A stretch of DNA of 64,000 bases from Lacrimispora saccharolytica (lineage in GTDB: Bacteria > Bacillota > Clostridia > Lachnospirales > Lachnospiraceae), in the NCBI GenBank assembly GCA_021531795.1, contig JADYUL010000002.1:309987-373986 (forward strand), given 5' to 3'. The position numbers and the translations under genes are program-made. The number at the start of each line of letters is the position of its first letter. Position 1 is the first letter of the stretch. Shown here one piece after another: positions 9,464 to 18,296 of this stretch. The notes under the pieces were generated by a model that made no database searches, was not told where the DNA came from, and worked only from the letters and a program-made list of their open reading frames with translations.

Positions 9464-11020
9464 CTAATTGTCCACTTTTACAAACAGGGTGTATTCATCG
9501 GTCCTTGCAACAATATCATAATTTCCTTCTATATAATCCACCAGCTCCTCTGAATACCCTATGAGAATCGGCCAGTCATAACAAGCCTCCTTCTTGCTCA
9601 TACATTCCCTTGGCGCCAGAATATAATGCGCCTCTGATATCGGCACCTCCGCAGGTGTCGCATCATAATAAAACTTAAGTACAAGCTTCTGATAATCATC
9701 CAGATAACAGATACTGTCAATACTGCTTACATCAACCATATCCATGATCTTCTTAATATCATTCTCCCTATCCGCTAACGGTGCCCTGTACTCATATCCG
9801 GTAAACCTATACAGAATTATCACTGTCAAAAGTGCGAATACTGAGATTTCCGCTATTTTCTTAATCTTAGCGTTTTTTATAAGATCAAATAATAAATACA
9901 AACTATGGGATATGCCTATGCTGAGCGGAACCATCACAAAGGCAAGCACGCGCTTATACGGGTGAACGCTTTGGATAATGAGAAGGAGTGGGACAGCCAG
10001 AAGCATCAGCCCAACGTAGAGATTGGACAGCATGTTAATCCTGTTGTTCTTAAGCTTTGATATTGCAAGAATAATATTAACAACGATAAGGAGGACTGAT
10101 ACGAGGCAAAGAACCCCCGGCAATGCTCCATAGCACAGTGCGAAGAAGGCCCTAAAGTACCCGTATAGTCCGTCTATGGTCTCGCCTCTGTCAATGCTCT
10201 GGATGTAGGGTGTCGCAAGCATATAGTCGATACCCGTCTTAAGTGCCTCAAATGGAGCCTTAAGGATGATATTCACCTGGTATATGCCGAAATATGCGCT
10301 CTTATCATCCTTACTCAGGAGATTCGAACCGATGGCAAGCCAGATGATTGCATACAGAAAAAGAGTTCCTGCTGCAGCTATTATTGATGCACTTATTAGT
10401 TTAACAAGAGGCTTATCCGCTCTGTTCAACAGAAGAAATATACCCGCTATCAGGCATAGCGGCAGCACCCAGTACACTGAGCTCGGTAAAACATAGAGTC
10501 CCAGAACAAGCGCAACCGCATACAACGCAAACTGCTTTCTTTTGATATGTCCCTTGCAGATATTACATACGGTTATTGATGCTACAAGCATACAGGTTAT
10601 TGCAAGAGTATAGCCTCTGCCCTGAATAGCCAGGCTATAGATCAGGTTTGCTCCGAAGTAAATCACAGATGCAAGAGTTGCATACATACTGTTCATGAAT
10701 CTGCGGGCCAGGACATATACAAGCACAACATTGGCCACACCCGCTATACATGATATTCCCCTAAGTGAGATAAAGCTGTTGCCGAATATATTGAGAAGTG
10801 AACTTATTACCGAGTATCCTACATGGTTATTGGGTACAGGCCAGTGTATGGCTGCGTATACAGGTCCTCGGCTTACAAAATAATAATAGGTATAGAGCTC
10901 GTCATACCACGGGCCGTTTAAGAACATTCCTTGTACATAGATTACAGCGGCAAGAACAGCCAGTATGATAATCATTATGTTATTTCTTATTAACACTAAT
11001 CCCTTCTTCAAGCCAATCAC
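9464..11020 (-). CDS. Polytopic membrane glycosyltransferase, GT-C/PMT-like
   Basis: The 518-aa protein has about ten hydrophobic segments. An acidic pair lies in the first extracytoplasmic loop after helix 1 (WYDELYTYYYF, Asp40-Glu41), the arrangement of GT-C enzymes (GT39/GT83) that use polyprenyl-phosphate sugars, and a short soluble domain ends the protein. A likely role is transfer of a sugar to a surface glycan or lipid; donor and acceptor cannot be read. It starts with GTG at 11020 overlapping the stop of the upstream GT-C gene by 4 bp (GTGA), so the two are translationally coupled and related in layout. Confidence 0.75.
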   Translation of the reverse strand: MIGLKKGLVLIRNNIMIIILAVLAAVIYVQGMFLNGPWYDELYTYYYFVSRGPVYAAIHWPVPNNHVGYSVISSLLNIFGNSFISLRGISCIAGVANVVLVYVLARRFMNSMYATLASVIYFGANLIYSLAIQGRGYTLAITCMLVASITVCNICKGHIKRKQFALYAVALVLGLYVLPSSVYWVLPLCLIAGIFLLLNRADKPLVKLISASIIAAAGTLFLYAIIWLAIGSNLLSKDDKSAYFGIYQVNIILKAPFEALKTGIDYMLATPYIQSIDRGETIDGLYGYFRAFFALCYGALPGVLCLVSVLLIVVNIILAISKLKNNRINMLSNLYVGLMLLAVPLLLIIQSVHPYKRVLAFVMVPLSIGISHSLYLLFDLIKNAKIKKIAEISVFALLTVIILYRFTGYEYRAPLADRENDIKKIMDMVDVSSIDSICYLDDYQKLVLKFYYDATPAEVPISEAHYILAPRECMSKKEACYDWPILIGYSEELVDYIEGNYDIVARTDEYTLFVKVDN

Positions 11021-12522
11021 CTCGGTGTCAGTCTGTATATCCTAAACCAGTATCTCTCAACAAGACAGTCATCCATTTCTTCTATCTTAATATTCAGCTT
11101 ACTCCACTTATCCACGATCTCTTCTCTCTGATTGAAGCTGCCAAGGAAGTAAACCTCTCCCTTTGAGTTCACCAGTTCTTCCATATCACCAAGTTCTATC
11201 ACTCCGCTAATGTTTGTCAGTAATTTAGGCACCAGTTCATCCATAGTGTTCTCAAACAGATATATGTCGGAATCCGGCATATAATATGCACTGAGCATGG
11301 TCATATGGTCGAAGTTTGTTATAATCGTAGATCCGTTCAGACTCTCGAAGGCTTCACTTACCTCAGGCATGTGCTCCACCTTCTTAATCTCCTCATAATA
11401 CATTCCCTTGGTTTGGAAGTATATACACAAAATAAAGGCAGGAAGCAGTGCAAAGCCTGCCCACATTTTCTCGGTAAATAGATTTAAGCCTACTGCTATC
11501 GCAAAGAACAGCAGCCCAAGAACCGGTATCATATATCGGTATACAAAGATTGGTCTTCCAATTGCAGAAAGCACAAATCCGCTTATTATAACTGTGGCTA
11601 TTGGCACAATTCCTACAATCAGTTCCTTATATACAGCCTTATAATTTCTCTTATGTATCAAAAGTATGGCTCCTGATAAGAGCGACAATACCAGCAAAAT
11701 TGCTGAAATACTGACTATAATACCGTCTCCACAGATGGGTAATACTATGTATTTGATACATCCGCCTACACTTCTTATGTTGAGCGGTTGAATCCAGTAA
11801 TTGCTGCTAACCCTTGTAATCTGACCAAGCAGGGTCGGAATCCAGGGCAAAAACAGGACCACGCAGGCAAGTATCATAAATACAAAATGCTTAAGTAAAC
11901 TGCCCTTCTTCTTTCCCGACATCAGTATAAGTATGAAAAGAGCGATACATACTCCAACAGCCGCAATCAGAGCATAATACTGGGTATAAGCAGCCAAAAC
12001 CACCAAAGTGCCAAGCAATAACCACTTGTGGTTCTCTTCTCTTTCAATAATTGACAATGTTTCCCAGCCCGCGAGAGTAATAATGGCAAGCGCAAGAGAA
12101 TACATTCTTATTTCAATATAGTAATTACCTATCTGAGGCATTCCTGTAATCATAAGCATGAAAATGCCATAGGTAAAGTACCCGTATCTCTTCTTTATTA
12201 CGGTATAGCCTGCAATAAGGATAAAAAGCCATGGGACAAGGGATGCAAGCTTACACAGAGGTATTACTGCCTCAGGATAAAATAATATGGCAAGCTTATT
12301 GAAAAGGATCAGATAGATGTAATACAGTGGTGGATGAACATCCATACCGGTTAATCTTATAGCATCTGATATACCTCCACTCGAGAATACCAGTGAGAAT
12401 ACCTCATCATACCAGATGTCCGTCCCTCTGCCTTCATATGCATACAGAACTATCAGGGCAATTGATGATACAAGTGCTATAATACCTATCCAATTTTTAA
12501 TGATTTTCTTATTTTTAGCCAT
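11017..12522 (-). CDS. Polytopic membrane glycosyltransferase, GT-C/PMT-like
   Basis: The 501-aa integral membrane protein has the GT-C layout: one N-terminal helix, then GTDIWYDEVFSLVF with Asp39-Glu40 in the first outer loop, MDVHPPLYYIYL, and about ten further helices with a C-terminal soluble tail. It belongs to the same broad family as the downstream gene at 9464, with which it overlaps by 4 bp. No ribosome site precedes the ATG. Instead a -10 hexamer (TATACT) stands 6 nt upstream, predicting a leaderless transcript. It is divergent from a third GT-C-like gene at 12575. Confidence 0.75.
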   Translation of the reverse strand: MAKNKKIIKNWIGIIALVSSIALIVLYAYEGRGTDIWYDEVFSLVFSSGGISDAIRLTGMDVHPPLYYIYLILFNKLAILFYPEAVIPLCKLASLVPWLFILIAGYTVIKKRYGYFTYGIFMLMITGMPQIGNYYIEIRMYSLALAIITLAGWETLSIIEREENHKWLLLGTLVVLAAYTQYYALIAAVGVCIALFILILMSGKKKGSLLKHFVFMILACVVLFLPWIPTLLGQITRVSSNYWIQPLNIRSVGGCIKYIVLPICGDGIIVSISAILLVLSLLSGAILLIHKRNYKAVYKELIVGIVPIATVIISGFVLSAIGRPIFVYRYMIPVLGLLFFAIAVGLNLFTEKMWAGFALLPAFILCIYFQTKGMYYEEIKKVEHMPEVSEAFESLNGSTIITNFDHMTMLSAYYMPDSDIYLFENTMDELVPKLLTNISGVIELGDMEELVNSKGEVYFLGSFNQREEIVDKWSKLNIKIEEMDDCLVERYWFRIYRLTPR

Positions 12523-12528
12523 AGTGAC

Positions 12529-12567
12529 AGTATATCATTTGCCACTATATTAGTAAAATGATATACT
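12529..12567. promoter_or_regulatory. Face-to-face overlapping divergent promoters inside an inverted repeat
   Basis: Arms 12530-12540 and 12556-12566 (GTATATCATTT/AAATGATATAC) are perfect 11-bp inverted repeats. Plus strand: TTGCCA (12539-12544), 17 bp, TATACT (12562-12567), with ATG at 12575. Minus strand: TTTACT (12557-12552), 17 bp, TATACT (12534-12529), with ATG at 12522. Each -10 lies inside an arm, and predicted start sites fall on or next to the start codons. The palindrome may also be an operator. Confidence 0.7.
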
Positions 12568-12574
12568 TTTTACC

Positions 12575-13879
12575 ATGAAAACTAACAAAATTATTACTGC
12601 ACACGAAATAGCCAAAGAAAACAGGGCACGCATGATGAACATGGGTGTTATTGTTTTGTCTGCCATAATCAGATTATGGTATATTCTTATAACCGATGTG
12701 GGTGTAAGACAGCATGATCTCGGTACTTCTACCAATCTGTATGACAATGTCATTAATCCCGGACACTTGGGATATGTTGAATACCTGGTGAAATTTAGGG
12801 CTTTGCCGGATTTTAATCCCTTTAGCGTATTCTCATACTATCATCCGCCTCTTCATCACATAGTTGCCGCGTTTTTCCTAAAGGCTGCTGATATGCTGGG
12901 CTTTAGAGAACCCGGAGTCTATGAAGCCATCCAGATTCCCACCTTTATCTACGGTGTGCTTACTGTAATAATCACATATCTCATTCTCAAGGAGCTGTGC
13001 GATAAGGAAAGAAGGATTACACTTCCTCTTCTTCTTGTTGCCGTTCATCCGGGACTGGTATATATGACCGGTTCAATTAACAACGATATGATGGGAACCA
13101 TGTTCACCTTCCTGTGCATATTCTTCACAATAAGGTGGATCAAGTCAGTTTATCAGCTTTCCTATCTTATTCTCATGGCTCTGTCAGTAGGCTTTGGTAT
13201 TATTGCCAAGCCCAATGTCGGTGTTATGGCTATTCCAATGGGTATCATTATGCTTATGCATATGATAGATATGATTAAGACCGGGAATACAGGTAAGATT
13301 ATCGGTCAGTATGTGCTGTTCGGTGTCCTTTCTCTTCCCATTGGTTTGTCATGGACTATCAGGAACTTCATACTGTTTAGAGAGCATCCGGGCATCCCGG
13401 CTCCGGGCGCACATCAGTATATTGCAGACTATCCCCTGCATGAGATCTTTGGACTACCGACATCTGCAGCCTTCAGGTATCCCTTTCATGCCGAGAATGC
13501 AGTCTATTGTCACAACGCATGGCAGATAATGTTTAAGACCTCTCTGTTTACAGAGATCTGGCCCGATGAAATCTCGCCGCTTGCATTGTTCTTCTGTCAG
13601 CTTCTGTATGTATTTGCAGTAATCTTAGGCCTTACTCTTGCAGTTCTTACGGTTGTTAAGTCTGTTCGTATGATAAGGCAGGGCAATACCATGCTAGGTA
13701 CCTTCATATTATCAGGATACGCAAGCATAGTATTAACCTATATTGCCTTCGTAATCAAATATCCTTATACCTGCAGCTGCGATTTCAGGTATATCGCAGT
13801 ATCGCTTCTCTATGCCTCAATTGCAATGCTGCCTATTGGTTCTACATCAAATTCAATTAATTCAGATGTAAAGGCCTGA
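12575..13879 (+). CDS. Polytopic membrane glycosyltransferase, GT-C-like
   Basis: The 434-aa membrane protein has roughly ten helices. After the first helix comes ITDVGVRQHDLG (Asp41, His47-Asp48), then YYHPPLHHIVAAFFL, a pattern seen in ArnT/PMT-type GT-C enzymes, and a short C-terminus without a large soluble domain. The donor is probably a polyprenyl-phosphate sugar, by family inference only. It is the only plus-strand gene in the first 55 kb and is divergent from two GT-C-like genes, suggesting a shared glycan-decoration role. No Shine-Dalgarno precedes ATG 12575. TATACT ends 7 nt upstream, so the mRNA is predicted to be leaderless. Confidence 0.72.
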   Translation: MKTNKIITAHEIAKENRARMMNMGVIVLSAIIRLWYILITDVGVRQHDLGTSTNLYDNVINPGHLGYVEYLVKFRALPDFNPFSVFSYYHPPLHHIVAAFFLKAADMLGFREPGVYEAIQIPTFIYGVLTVIITYLILKELCDKERRITLPLLLVAVHPGLVYMTGSINNDMMGTMFTFLCIFFTIRWIKSVYQLSYLILMALSVGFGIIAKPNVGVMAIPMGIIMLMHMIDMIKTGNTGKIIGQYVLFGVLSLPIGLSWTIRNFILFREHPGIPAPGAHQYIADYPLHEIFGLPTSAAFRYPFHAENAVYCHNAWQIMFKTSLFTEIWPDEISPLALFFCQLLYVFAVILGLTLAVLTVVKSVRMIRQGNTMLGTFILSGYASIVLTYIAFVIKYPYTCSCDFRYIAVSLLYASIAMLPIGSTSNSINSDVKA

Positions 13880-13897
13880 TAGATAAACATTAACGGT

Positions 13898-14875
13898 TTA
13901 TGCCCTCATACTGTGAACCGGCTCCAACACCCGGTTTACTCTGTGATATCGATACAAATGGTCTGAGAGGACCTCTTCGGGTGACAAATGTTCAGAATTA
14001 ACAGTTCTTATCATTTTATTCATCACTTCCTCATTGACATTACCGTTGTCAGGGATGATGATAATCTCATGAATCGAACTTGGAATCAGATAAAAGTCCG
14101 TATTCAGTGCACTACCCACCTTATTTAGAGTATCCGGGTAAAGAATGGTTGATGCTCCAAGATTATGGCTTTCATTGGTAAGAACATACAGTTGTCTGTC
14201 ATATGTACTTAGTGATGTCAGTTGCTCTACAATATCCTTAATATCTTCTCTTTGGATATTATTCTCATCCTCAAACCTGTACTTATACTCCCTTATCAAA
14301 AGATCAACCAATGATGTGAATTCCACGGGATAATTCTTATTCATATTCTCTGTGGCATCCCTAAGCAGGGTTTCCGTATCAATATCCCACATAGATAACA
14401 TATCCGGTGTCACACCGATAATCCCCTTACCTATACTCATATCTTCATACTCAAGAAAGAATACAATAATAAGATCCATATATTCTACATATACCTTCTT
14501 CTCTATATATGAACTGTTTAGTGACCTGTTAAGCAGCTTTACCCCAAGCCTTTTTTTAACCGCCTCATAATTATCTATTTCGTCAAGATTAAGATCCGGA
14601 ACATTAACATATATCCTAAAGTGATCAATAACGCTTTCCGCAATCTGCTGAATGCTCTCACCATTACTGTAAATCTGATACAATTCATCAAGATAGATTA
14701 TCGGGGCAATATTACTGTCTTTCTCACGAAGTGATATACCATGATAGGTTGTGTCATTATTCTTAACACAATCAGTCTCATCAACAGTATAAGCATCACC
14801 GAAATGATCGCTTACATAACCAATAATCTTTCTTTTAAAGTTTTCAAAATCATAAGTAAATCCGTAGTCTCTCAT
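13898..14875 (-). CDS. DUF5688 family protein
   Basis: The 325-aa soluble protein has no signal peptide or membrane segment. The layout (N-terminal half with regularly spaced aromatic/acidic helices, C-terminal LYVLTNESHNLGASTILYP and SSIHEIIIIPD) is that of the DUF5688 proteins common in Lachnospiraceae. Members are often multicopy; no biochemical role is known to me. GAGGG stands 7 nt before the ATG. It is convergent with the GT-C gene that ends 18 bp away, and lies downstream of efp behind a strong terminator, so it must be transcribed from the 14880-14920 interval. Confidence 0.75.
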   Translation of the reverse strand: MRDYGFTYDFENFKRKIIGYVSDHFGDAYTVDETDCVKNNDTTYHGISLREKDSNIAPIIYLDELYQIYSNGESIQQIAESVIDHFRIYVNVPDLNLDEIDNYEAVKKRLGVKLLNRSLNSSYIEKKVYVEYMDLIIVFFLEYEDMSIGKGIIGVTPDMLSMWDIDTETLLRDATENMNKNYPVEFTSLVDLLIREYKYRFEDENNIQREDIKDIVEQLTSLSTYDRQLYVLTNESHNLGASTILYPDTLNKVGSALNTDFYLIPSSIHEIIIIPDNGNVNEEVMNKMIRTVNSEHLSPEEVLSDHLYRYHRVNRVLEPVHSMRA

Positions 14876-14921
14876 TCAATACCCTCTTTTCTTTCTAAAA
14901 ATGTCCGGGGGTATTACGCAC

Positions 14922-14949
14922 AAAAAAGGCAGAGACAAATGTCTCTGCC
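14922..14949 (-). terminator. Rho-independent terminator after efp
   Basis: A 9-bp GC-rich perfect stem (14928-14936 with 14941-14949, GGCAGAGAC/GTCTCTGCC), a 4-nt loop, and six T on the minus strand, 17 bp beyond the efp stop. Confidence 0.9.
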
Positions 14950-14966
14950 AAAAGTAAACTACTAAA

Positions 14967-15524
14967 TCAGACTCTGGATAAATACTCGCCTGTACGTGTA
15001 TCGATCTTGATCGTCTCACCCTGGTCAACAAAGAGAGGAACCTGTACTGTAGCACCTGTCTCAACCGTAGCAGGCTTTGTAGCACCTGTTGCTGTATCTC
15101 CCTTGAATCCGGGCTCTGTCTCTGTGATCATAAGTTCTACGAATAAAGGTGCCTCAACAGCGAATACATTGCCGTTATGTGAGCAAACCTTGCACATCTC
15201 GTTCTCCTTGACGAACTTAAGTGCATCGCCGATTGCATCCTTTGCAATGGCTATCTGCTCATAGCTCTCATTATCCATGAAGTAGAATAAATCACCGTCG
15301 TTGTAAAGATACTGCATATCTTTTCTATCTATACGAGCAGTTGGACACTTCTCTGTAGGACGGAAAGTCTTCTCAACTACGCCACCTGACTTAATATTCT
15401 TAAGCTTGGTACGTACGAAAGCAGCGCCCTTACCAGGCTTTACATGCTGAAACTCGATAATCTGAAAAATGTTACCCTCGAGTTCGATAGTAACGCCATT
15501 TCTGAAATCACCTGCTGATATCAT
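14967..15524 (-). CDS. efp: Translation elongation factor P
   Basis: Binds between the P and E sites of stalled ribosomes and helps form peptide bonds in polyproline stretches. The 185 aa are the standard length, with three OB-like domains: KOW-like N-terminus with the tip loop PGKGAA (Lys32, the residue modified in many bacteria), a central domain, and a C-terminal EF-P domain ([24 protein letters not shown] region). The ribosome site AGGAGGATATTTT precedes ATG 15524. No modifying enzyme (EpmA/YmfI type) is seen nearby. It is monocistronic, ending at a strong terminator. Confidence 0.98.
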   Translation of the reverse strand: MISAGDFRNGVTIELEGNIFQIIEFQHVKPGKGAAFVRTKLKNIKSGGVVEKTFRPTEKCPTARIDRKDMQYLYNDGDLFYFMDNESYEQIAIAKDAIGDALKFVKENEMCKVCSHNGNVFAVEAPLFVELMITETEPGFKGDTATGATKPATVETGATVQVPLFVDQGETIKIDTRTGEYLSRV

Positions 15525-15589
15525 AAAATATCCTCCTAATATTTCGACAAAATAATCCTTTAACAGTTTATCCTATTGAAAGAAAATAA

Positions 15590-16102
15590 TCAACTGTTTT
15601 TTTTATTACTTCTGCTTCTAAAGTATGCACAGAGCACCGGCTTTTCAATAAGCCTTTTTAGAACTATCTGAATCTCTTCGTGAGGGTCGATGAATTTCAC
15701 CATAATTGCATGAAGCCCGGCACACTTTGCACCCCAAATATCTGTAAATATCTGATCACCTACAAACATTACCTTTGATTTATCAAGTCCCATCATTTCA
15801 CATGCCCGTAAATAATTCCCGGGGTTCGGCTTACCTGCCTTGCTTATGGTATGGGCATTAATCTTCTCATTGAACATATCGACTCTCGGCTGCTTATTAT
15901 TGGATAGAAGCGTTACATCAAAGCCGATAGCCCTTAGCCTGACAAACAATTCAATTACTCTGTCATCCGCGGGAAAACCGTGAGGAACCAGGGTATTGTC
16001 AATATCGTAAATAATACCTCGATAGCCTTCCTCATACAGCTTCTCATACGGGATTACATATGCACTTTCATAATACTCATCCGGAAATAATTTTCTAAAC
16101 AT
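15590..16102 (-). CDS. yqeG: YqeG-family HAD phosphatase (HAD-IIIA)
   Basis: The 170-aa cytosolic haloacid-dehalogenase protein has motif I DIDNTLVPHG (nucleophile Asp33, acid Asp35), motif II LLSNN, motif III Lys in SKAGKPNP, and motif IV VGDQIFTDIWGA. This is the YqeG family, whose members are putative phosphatases of unsettled substrate. There is no Shine-Dalgarno before ATG 16102. Instead TTGCTA (16137-16132), 17 bp and an extended -10 TGG-TAGAAT (16114-16109) end 6 nt before the ATG, predicting a leaderless message. Confidence 0.88.
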   Translation of the reverse strand: MFRKLFPDEYYESAYVIPYEKLYEEGYRGIIYDIDNTLVPHGFPADDRVIELFVRLRAIGFDVTLLSNNKQPRVDMFNEKINAHTISKAGKPNPGNYLRACEMMGLDKSKVMFVGDQIFTDIWGAKCAGLHAIMVKFIDPHEEIQIVLKRLIEKPVLCAYFRSRSNKKNS

Positions 16103-16108
16103 GTGATG

Positions 16109-16137
16109 ATTCTACCATAGAATAAGTTCATTAGCAA
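16109..16137 (-). promoter_or_regulatory. Promoter of yqeG (predicted leaderless start)
   Basis: Minus strand -35 TTGCTA (16137-16132), 17-bp spacer, extended -10 TGG-TAGAAT (hexamer 16114-16109). Six nucleotides separate the -10 from ATG 16102, so transcription should begin on the A of the start codon. Confidence 0.65.
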
Positions 16138-16151
16138 AAACAACTGCAAAC

Positions 16152-16182
16152 AAAAAGACCATATCAACATTCGATATGGTCT
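16152..16182 (-). terminator. Rho-independent terminator after the 135-aa unknown gene
   Basis: A 10-bp perfect stem (16156-16165 with 16173-16182, AGACCATATC/GATATGGTCT), a 7-nt loop, and a T-run on the minus strand, 16 bp past the stop at 16198. Confidence 0.85.
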
Positions 16183-16197
16183 GATTAGTTCTTTGTA

Positions 16198-16605
16198 TTA
16201 TTTGGCAATTACCGTACCATCCTCAGAGCTGAATATCTTATTGCCTCCGCCAACGAAGTAATTGTACTGGTTGAACAGCGTATCCTGTCTTGCCTCCGAT
16301 ATTGCCTTACGCATATCAAGAGTCGCGATATCGCTGTCAGAGCCTATATAGGAGTAATCCTCTCCCTTATTAAACTTAGGTGAAACTGATTCGGGCGCTG
16401 TGAATCTCGGTCTGTCATCAATCGGTGTAATGGAAATACCGGGCTTATCTTCGCTGTCATCAACCTTAATCTCTGCAGCATTGCTGCTGTCAGTCTGATT
16501 ATTGTTAATCTCGGGCGCTGCCGCTTCACCGGCCTTAGCAATATACGGATTACGTCCTGCATAAATATCATAGCCTGAAGAAAAACCAATATTCATAATC
16601 GCCAT
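16198..16605 (-). CDS. Small uncharacterised acidic protein
   Basis: From ATG 16605 the protein is 135 aa, beginning MAIMNIGFSSGYDIYAGRNP and ending YNYFVGGGNKIFSSEDGTVIAK. The N- and C-termini look conserved-protein-like, while the middle (about 28-85) is Ala/Asn/Asp/Pro-rich and probably disordered. It has no signal peptide, membrane segment or known motif. The start is chosen because AGGAAAGGTGGTGAG precedes it; the ORF extends upstream to 16686 with no better start. Possible promoter TTGTCT (16718-16713)-17-TAAAGT (16695-16690). It stands alone with its own terminator. I do not recognise a function. Confidence 0.75.
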   Translation of the reverse strand: MAIMNIGFSSGYDIYAGRNPYIAKAGEAAAPEINNNQTDSSNAAEIKVDDSEDKPGISITPIDDRPRFTAPESVSPKFNKGEDYSYIGSDSDIATLDMRKAISEARQDTLFNQYNYFVGGGNKIFSSEDGTVIAK

Positions 16606-16771
16606 CAATCTCACCACCTTTCCTATAATCTGTAATTTCGCTTCCGGATAAAACCTCTTGCACTTTTTATATCGGAAAATTTGCACATTACTTTACCGAA
16701 ATCATCAAATTAAGACAATTTTAGTACTCAGTTTACATGGATGCAATAGAAAAAGTGGCTATAATCTAGCA

Positions 16772-17509
16772 TTATATTGTGATTCCCGCACTTTTAAGCA
16801 GTTTTTTAGTATATTCATGCTGAGGATTACGGTATATTTTGTCCCGATCTCCCTGCTCAACAATAAGTCCGTCCTTAAGAATCATTACTTTATCACACAG
16901 ACTGTATACCACTCTTAAGTCATGTGAAATAAACAAAATCGACAGTTTATGCTTTATCTTGAGTTCCCTTATTAGTTCAAGCACCTGAGCCTGAATAGTA
17001 ACATCCAATGCCGAGACCGGTTCATCCATAATAAGGAAATCAGAACCCAGTATCATACTCTGAGCTATACATACTCTCTGACGCTGACCACCTGACAGTT
17101 CTGATGGGTATCTGTCTAAGTATTCCTTGTCAAGACCAACCTCACCAAGTATCCACTCAGCCTTCTTCCTTCTCTCCTCAGACGTCATATCGGTCAGATT
17201 CTTAAGGGGTTCCTCCAGAATAAAGCTTATCCTCTTCTTTGGATTAAGACTGCTGTAAGGATCCTGAAAAACCATCTGTGGATGCTTACAATTTAGATTG
17301 ATTTCTCCTGACTTACTCTTAATAAGTCCAAGAAGTGCCTTGGCAAGAGTTGACTTTCCACAGCCCGACTCTCCGACAAGACCCACAATCTCATTCTCAT
17401 CAATGGAAAACTCAAGCCCCTTAAGTACTTCTTTTTCATCATACTTAAGACTATTCTTTTTTCGATTCTTGTAGGATACATGAAGATCCTTAACAGTCAG
17501 TATCATCAA
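16772..17509 (-). CDS. Oligopeptide/dipeptide ABC transporter ATPase (DppF/OppF type)
   Basis: One of two ATPases of a peptide importer, 245 aa. Walker A GESGCGKST, Q-loop VFQDPYSSLNP, signature LSGGQRQRV, Walker B FLIMDEPVSALD and switch His in SHDLRVV are all intact. It is shorter than typical OppF (about 310-330 aa) because it stops soon after the NPQHEYTKKLL segment and lacks the usual C-terminal OPT extension with its Cys-rich motif. It overlaps the upstream ATPase gene by 20 bp and is the last gene of the five-gene operon. Confidence 0.92.
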   Translation of the reverse strand: MMILTVKDLHVSYKNRKKNSLKYDEKEVLKGLEFSIDENEIVGLVGESGCGKSTLAKALLGLIKSKSGEINLNCKHPQMVFQDPYSSLNPKKRISFILEEPLKNLTDMTSEERRKKAEWILGEVGLDKEYLDRYPSELSGGQRQRVCIAQSMILGSDFLIMDEPVSALDVTIQAQVLELIRELKIKHKLSILFISHDLRVVYSLCDKVMILKDGLIVEQGDRDKIYRNPQHEYTKKLLKSAGITI

Positions 17510-18296
17510 TTTCTACCTTAGGAATTGAACTAATCAGTTTCTTAGTATACTCCATTGCAGGATGTTCAAATACCTGCTTAGTACTTCCGCTTTCAACAAT
17601 TCTTCCCTGCTGCATTACAAGTACTCTGTCACAGAGGCTTCTAACCAGGGACAGATCATGTGAAATAAACAGAATTGAAGTGTTATGCTTCCTGTTAATA
17701 TGTTTTAACAGTTCTATAACCTCAGCCTGTATAGTAACATCCAGAGCTGTTGTAGGTTCATCTGCTATCAGAAGCTTGGGAGTAATAGCCATTGCCGCGG
17801 CTATCATTACCCTCTGTCTCATACCTCCTGACAATTCATGAGGATACATATCATAGAGTTTCTCAGGTTCATCTAAGTCTACGTGAGACATAACCTCGAT
17901 CACTCTTTTTTTCCTATCCTCCGGACTGATATCCGGGCGGTGAAGCATCATGGATTCTCCTACCTGATATCCAATCTTCTTAAGTGGGTCAAGGCTTGTC
18001 ATCGGTTCCTGAAATACTACGCTTAAGGTATCTCCCTGAATACTGCGAAGCTTATCACGTGAACAGTTAAGCATATCCGTTCCGTCGAATATTATGCTTC
18101 CTCTTTTAGTCATATCATGACGGCTTAAGAGACCTGCAATAGCCATTGCAGACATGGATTTACCCGAGCCGGATTCACCTACCAGTCCAACAATCTCGCC
18201 CTGATCAATCTCAAGGTCGAAATCATAAACCACAGTCTCAGGAATAATATGGTCATGAAATTCAATATTTAGATCTTTGACCTGAAGAAGTGACAT
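17490..18296 (-). CDS. Oligopeptide/dipeptide ABC transporter ATPase (DppD/OppD type)
   Basis: The 268-aa ATPase carries Walker A GESGSGKSMSA, Q-loop VFQEPMTSLDP, signature LSGGMRQRVMIA, Walker B LLIADEPTTALD and SHDLSLV. It is the OppD-type partner of the downstream OppF-type subunit; like it, it lacks the long C-terminal oligopeptide extension. It shares one base with the permease gene upstream and overlaps the OppF-type gene downstream, consistent with tight operon translation. Confidence 0.92.
   Translation of the reverse strand: MSLLQVKDLNIEFHDHIIPETVVYDFDLEIDQGEIVGLVGESGSGKSMSAMAIAGLLSRHDMTKRGSIIFDGTDMLNCSRDKLRSIQGDTLSVVFQEPMTSLDPLKKIGYQVGESMMLHRPDISPEDRKKRVIEVMSHVDLDEPEKLYDMYPHELSGGMRQRVMIAAAMAITPKLLIADEPTTALDVTIQAEVIELLKHINRKHNTSILFISHDLSLVRSLCDRVLVMQQGRIVESGSTKQVFEHPAMEYTKKLISSIPKVEIDDTDC

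Noticed and set aside
14876..14921. Possible small gene or riboswitch between efp and the DUF5688 gene
   Set aside because: The interval is too short for a known riboswitch, and the only structure is the efp terminator beside it.
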